Positions 63,001 through 64,000 of a stretch of DNA of 64,000 bases are shown here, piece after piece (the first letter of the stretch is position 1; each line of letters begins with the position of its first letter). The notes under the pieces are model-generated. The model made no database searches, was not told where the DNA came from, and saw only the letters and a program-made list of their open reading frames with translations. The DNA is taken from contig NC_015635.1 in NCBI RefSeq assembly GCF_000270245.1, positions 3,348,001 through 3,412,000 on the forward strand. The letters run 5' to 3'. The position numbers and the translations under genes are program-made. Origin of the DNA: Microlunatus phosphovorus NM-1 (lineage in GTDB: Bacteria > Actinomycetota > Actinomycetes > Propionibacteriales > Propionibacteriaceae).

Positions 63001-63401
63001 CGCAGGCCGTGCTCGGAGACCAGCCGGGCGGCGAACGCGTCGTAGGTCATGATCACCTGCTCGCCACCGGCGTCCACGCCCTCGGCCGGCACCACTCCGG
63101 CGCGCTCCAGCGCCGAGCGGACCCGCAGCGACAGCTCCGCGGCCGCCTTTCGGGTGAAGGTGAGACCGAGCACCTCCTCAGGTCGGACCTGTCCGGTGCC
63201 GACCAGCCAGACGACCCGGGCCGCCATCACGGTCGTCTTGCCCGAGCCGGCCCCGGCAATGATCACGCCAGGTTCCAGCGGGGCGGTGATCGCCGCCAAC
63301 TGCTGATCCGAGAAGGCGATCTGCAGGGCCTCACTCAGCTCGCCCGGATCGTTGAAGACCGCCGTGCCGCGGTCGGGCAGCGGCAGGTTGACCACGCTCA
63401 C
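60042..63401 (-). CDS. adnB: AdnB-like helicase-nuclease subunit
   Basis: The 1119-residue protein has Walker A AGAGSGKTTVM (about residue 48), motif II LLDEYQDTSAAQ, FQAIYGWRGAAA and LLTVHKAKGLEWDVVFLPAL. The C-terminal nuclease has FQIVDWKTG. This is a UvrD-type helicase with a RecB-like nuclease. With AdnA it forms the actinobacterial end-resection machine. The GTG at 63401 overlaps the adnA stop (GTGA) and is preferred over upstream starts inside adnA. NudC is downstream. Confidence 0.92.
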   Translation of the reverse strand: MSVVNLPLPDRGTAVFNDPGELSEALQIAFSDQQLAAITAPLEPGVIIAGAGSGKTTVMAARVVWLVGTGQVRPEEVLGLTFTRKAAAELSLRVRSALERAGVVPAEGVDAGGEQVIMTYDAFAARLVSEHGLRLGYETDPTMITGATRYRLASRVVREAAGPFEHISRLRPASVTERVLRLDADLQQHLVSTGELDPHAHAHLLELASAPLNRYGNVYADVKKAAAAAQERLELASLVVAYQQLKQRLGVVEFADQMAIAARLAQEVPAVSELARSTYRVVLLDEYQDTSAAQAKMLRGLFSGYTPHEGMGHPVTAVGDPFQAIYGWRGAAASNITSFADQFKTSTGRPAARFALTVNRRSGQTILDVANVLSRPLRETTLREGTVDPAGSSGGTHGMGFLVAPDGTSPGQVRAATFETWPEEVSWVADQVIAARTDGTAAHWADIALLARRNADIAPFYAELTARDVPVEIVGLGGLLTLPEVMDVTSTLRVLHDVTANPDLVRLLTGPRWRIGPRDLALLGRRARELAQVGQVTDDDAVADDVLRDLEGAVADVDPTELISLLDAVESPGELPYSPEALERCGQFAAELAALRRHTGEPVLDLCRRVISTLGLEVELMATPVLDRTNRRDQLGAFYDAVGAYVDVDGDASLAGLLAYLQAEIDTGAGLEQAVPSDREAVKLLTVHKAKGLEWDVVFLPALMKGIFPSDRVTDNWLTNPGVLPADLRGDAQSIPQLGETSNTAVQSYKEALKREQLLAEDRLAYVAATRARRLLVGTGHTWRVDGVRPRITSSYLSAILAEAERQGQVLAEAPPTADANPLVTAAAPVAWPAPYDPEAWRHRSDAAEAVQAARRRRAETGSYDRPTGSGAELLLDGLEITARWDDDLERLLTELAAARSESTVVALPETLAATTLLRLEHDSPGLAAELARPMPRPPSRAARAGTRFHQWVEQYFGAAIGTGHLGQQPLLDPDELADRADTTTVDEAGLRELCDAFVAGAYGTRVPYAVEAPVTLAVGGTLVRGRIDAVYDLRGEGDVTREGERPYDFQIVDWKTGYAEAADPLQLAIYRQAWAEVWGLPPARIDAVFYLVATDTIVRPERLAGRTEIEQLISDPGS

Positions 63402-64000
63402 GAGACCACCTGCCGTCCCGTCGGCACGGCCGGACAGCTCGCGGCGAACGAGCACCAGCGGCAGCCGGGACCCACCCGGGCGACGAACCGCTCCTGGCGT
63501 ACCAGGTGGGCGGCCACCGCCAGCCGGCGATGCACCCAGGTCGGCTGCTGGTCGATCCCGGCCGGCAGGTCGCCCGGATCAGGCCCGTCGTCGGGACGCT
63601 CGGTCGGCCAACCGACGTCGTCCAGCGCCGCCTGATGAAACGAACGCGGCAGACCACCGCTGTCGCCCAGCCGGAGATACACCAGCTCGGCACCGCCCGG
63701 CCGAGCACCCGGTCCGGCCAGATCGTCGAAGGCACCGGCCGCGACTGCCAGCTGGTAGATCCCCATCTGGTCCTGCACGGCCACGTCGGCGGCCTGCGGA
63801 GCGGACCGGGAGGTCTTGAAGTCGACGATCCGGATCCGGCCGTCTGAGTCTCGCTCGACCCGGTCCGCGCTGCCGGTGAGCAGGACCTGATCCGAGCCCA
63901 GGTCGATCAGGACGCGGAACCTGACCTCGGTGCCGAGCAAGGTGAGCTGCGGACGCGCGGACTGCCAGCTGACGAACCGATCGAGGGCCGCCTCGGCCTC
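63398..64000 (-). CDS. adnA: AdnA-like helicase-nuclease subunit, C-terminal part
   Basis: The frame runs off the window edge at 64000; the visible 200 residues are the nuclease domain. RIRIVDFKTSRSAP carries the Asp and Lys of the PDDEXK site and VQDQMGIYQLAVAAGAF the QxxxY motif. Cys residues in GCRWCSFAASC fit the iron-sulfur clamp of AdnA/AddB-like nucleases. The stop overlaps the adnB start, as expected for the adnA-adnB operon. The helicase part lies beyond the window. Confidence 0.88.
   Translation of the reverse strand, partial: EAEAALDRFVSWQSARPQLTLLGTEVRFRVLIDLGSDQVLLTGSADRVERDSDGRIRIVDFKTSRSAPQAADVAVQDQMGIYQLAVAAGAFDDLAGPGARPGGAELVYLRLGDSGGLPRSFHQAALDDVGWPTERPDDGPDPGDLPAGIDQQPTWVHRRLAVAAHLVRQERFVARVGPGCRWCSFAASCPAVPTGRQVVS

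Noticed and set aside
61608-63635. 675-residue open frame opposite adnB
   Set aside because: Shadow frame of GC-rich coding DNA; the minus-strand protein has all helicase and nuclease motifs.

Overview
The window is high-GC DNA with dense coding, 4-bp ATGA/GTGA gene overlaps, GTG starts, a WhiB regulator, a mycoredoxin, AdnAB and UvrD2. This points to an actinobacterium, most likely of the Propionibacteriales; the genus is a guess. No rRNA, tRNA or CRISPR array was seen.

Layout. 1-2421: end of a tripartite tricarboxylate transporter operon (tctC-tctB-tctA). 2492-4309: secreted subtilase. 4320-6627: a sulfur-stress module, with a CstR-like repressor divergent from a 57-residue Cys-rich protein and a CoA-disulfide/persulfide reductase-rhodanese, and two near-identical palindromes between them. 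6725-13351: DUF1479 oxygenase with a divergent ROK regulator, Mug glycosylase, GPP34 protein and a pair of M16 proteases. 13353-31965: a block whose order (UPF0182, PDZ/Lon-like protease, DUF2342, ThiF-like, DUF5679, ABC1 kinase, whiB7, uvrD2, mycoredoxin) I recall from Mycobacterium tuberculosis around Rv3193c-Rv3198A. Here it is interrupted by moaE, a 0.9-kb gene-free stretch with two repeat arrays, and a queA/SDR/SoxR/metallopeptidase segment. The same block resumes at 59166 with nudC-adnB-adnA.

Between mycoredoxin and nudC lie about 27 kb of extra genes: a HAD phosphatase, a methyltransferase remnant, a ClpP pair with a ClgR-like regulator nearby, an exopolysaccharide operon (glycosyltransferase-deacetylase fusion, acyltransferase-SGNH, tiny membrane protein, glmS), the complete recC-recB-recD operon, an AT-richer patch of decayed small genes carrying an ISAs1-family element with 10-bp target duplications, a CapA-M15 lipoprotein fusion, a secreted beta-propeller protein and a LacI regulator.

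Functional themes are double-strand break repair (RecBCD, AdnAB and UvrD2 in one window), thiol and redox stress (CstR, CoA-disulfide reductase, mycoredoxin, SoxR), antibiotic response (WhiB7 with a candidate attenuator leader) and cell-surface polymer synthesis. The most unusual items are the Cys-rich small protein under the CstR-type operators, the whiB7 leader with its proline-rich ORF, the exact 52-bp tandem repeat present at two loci, the glycosyltransferase-deacetylase operon behind a terminator-like leader, and the gene graveyard around the insertion sequence.
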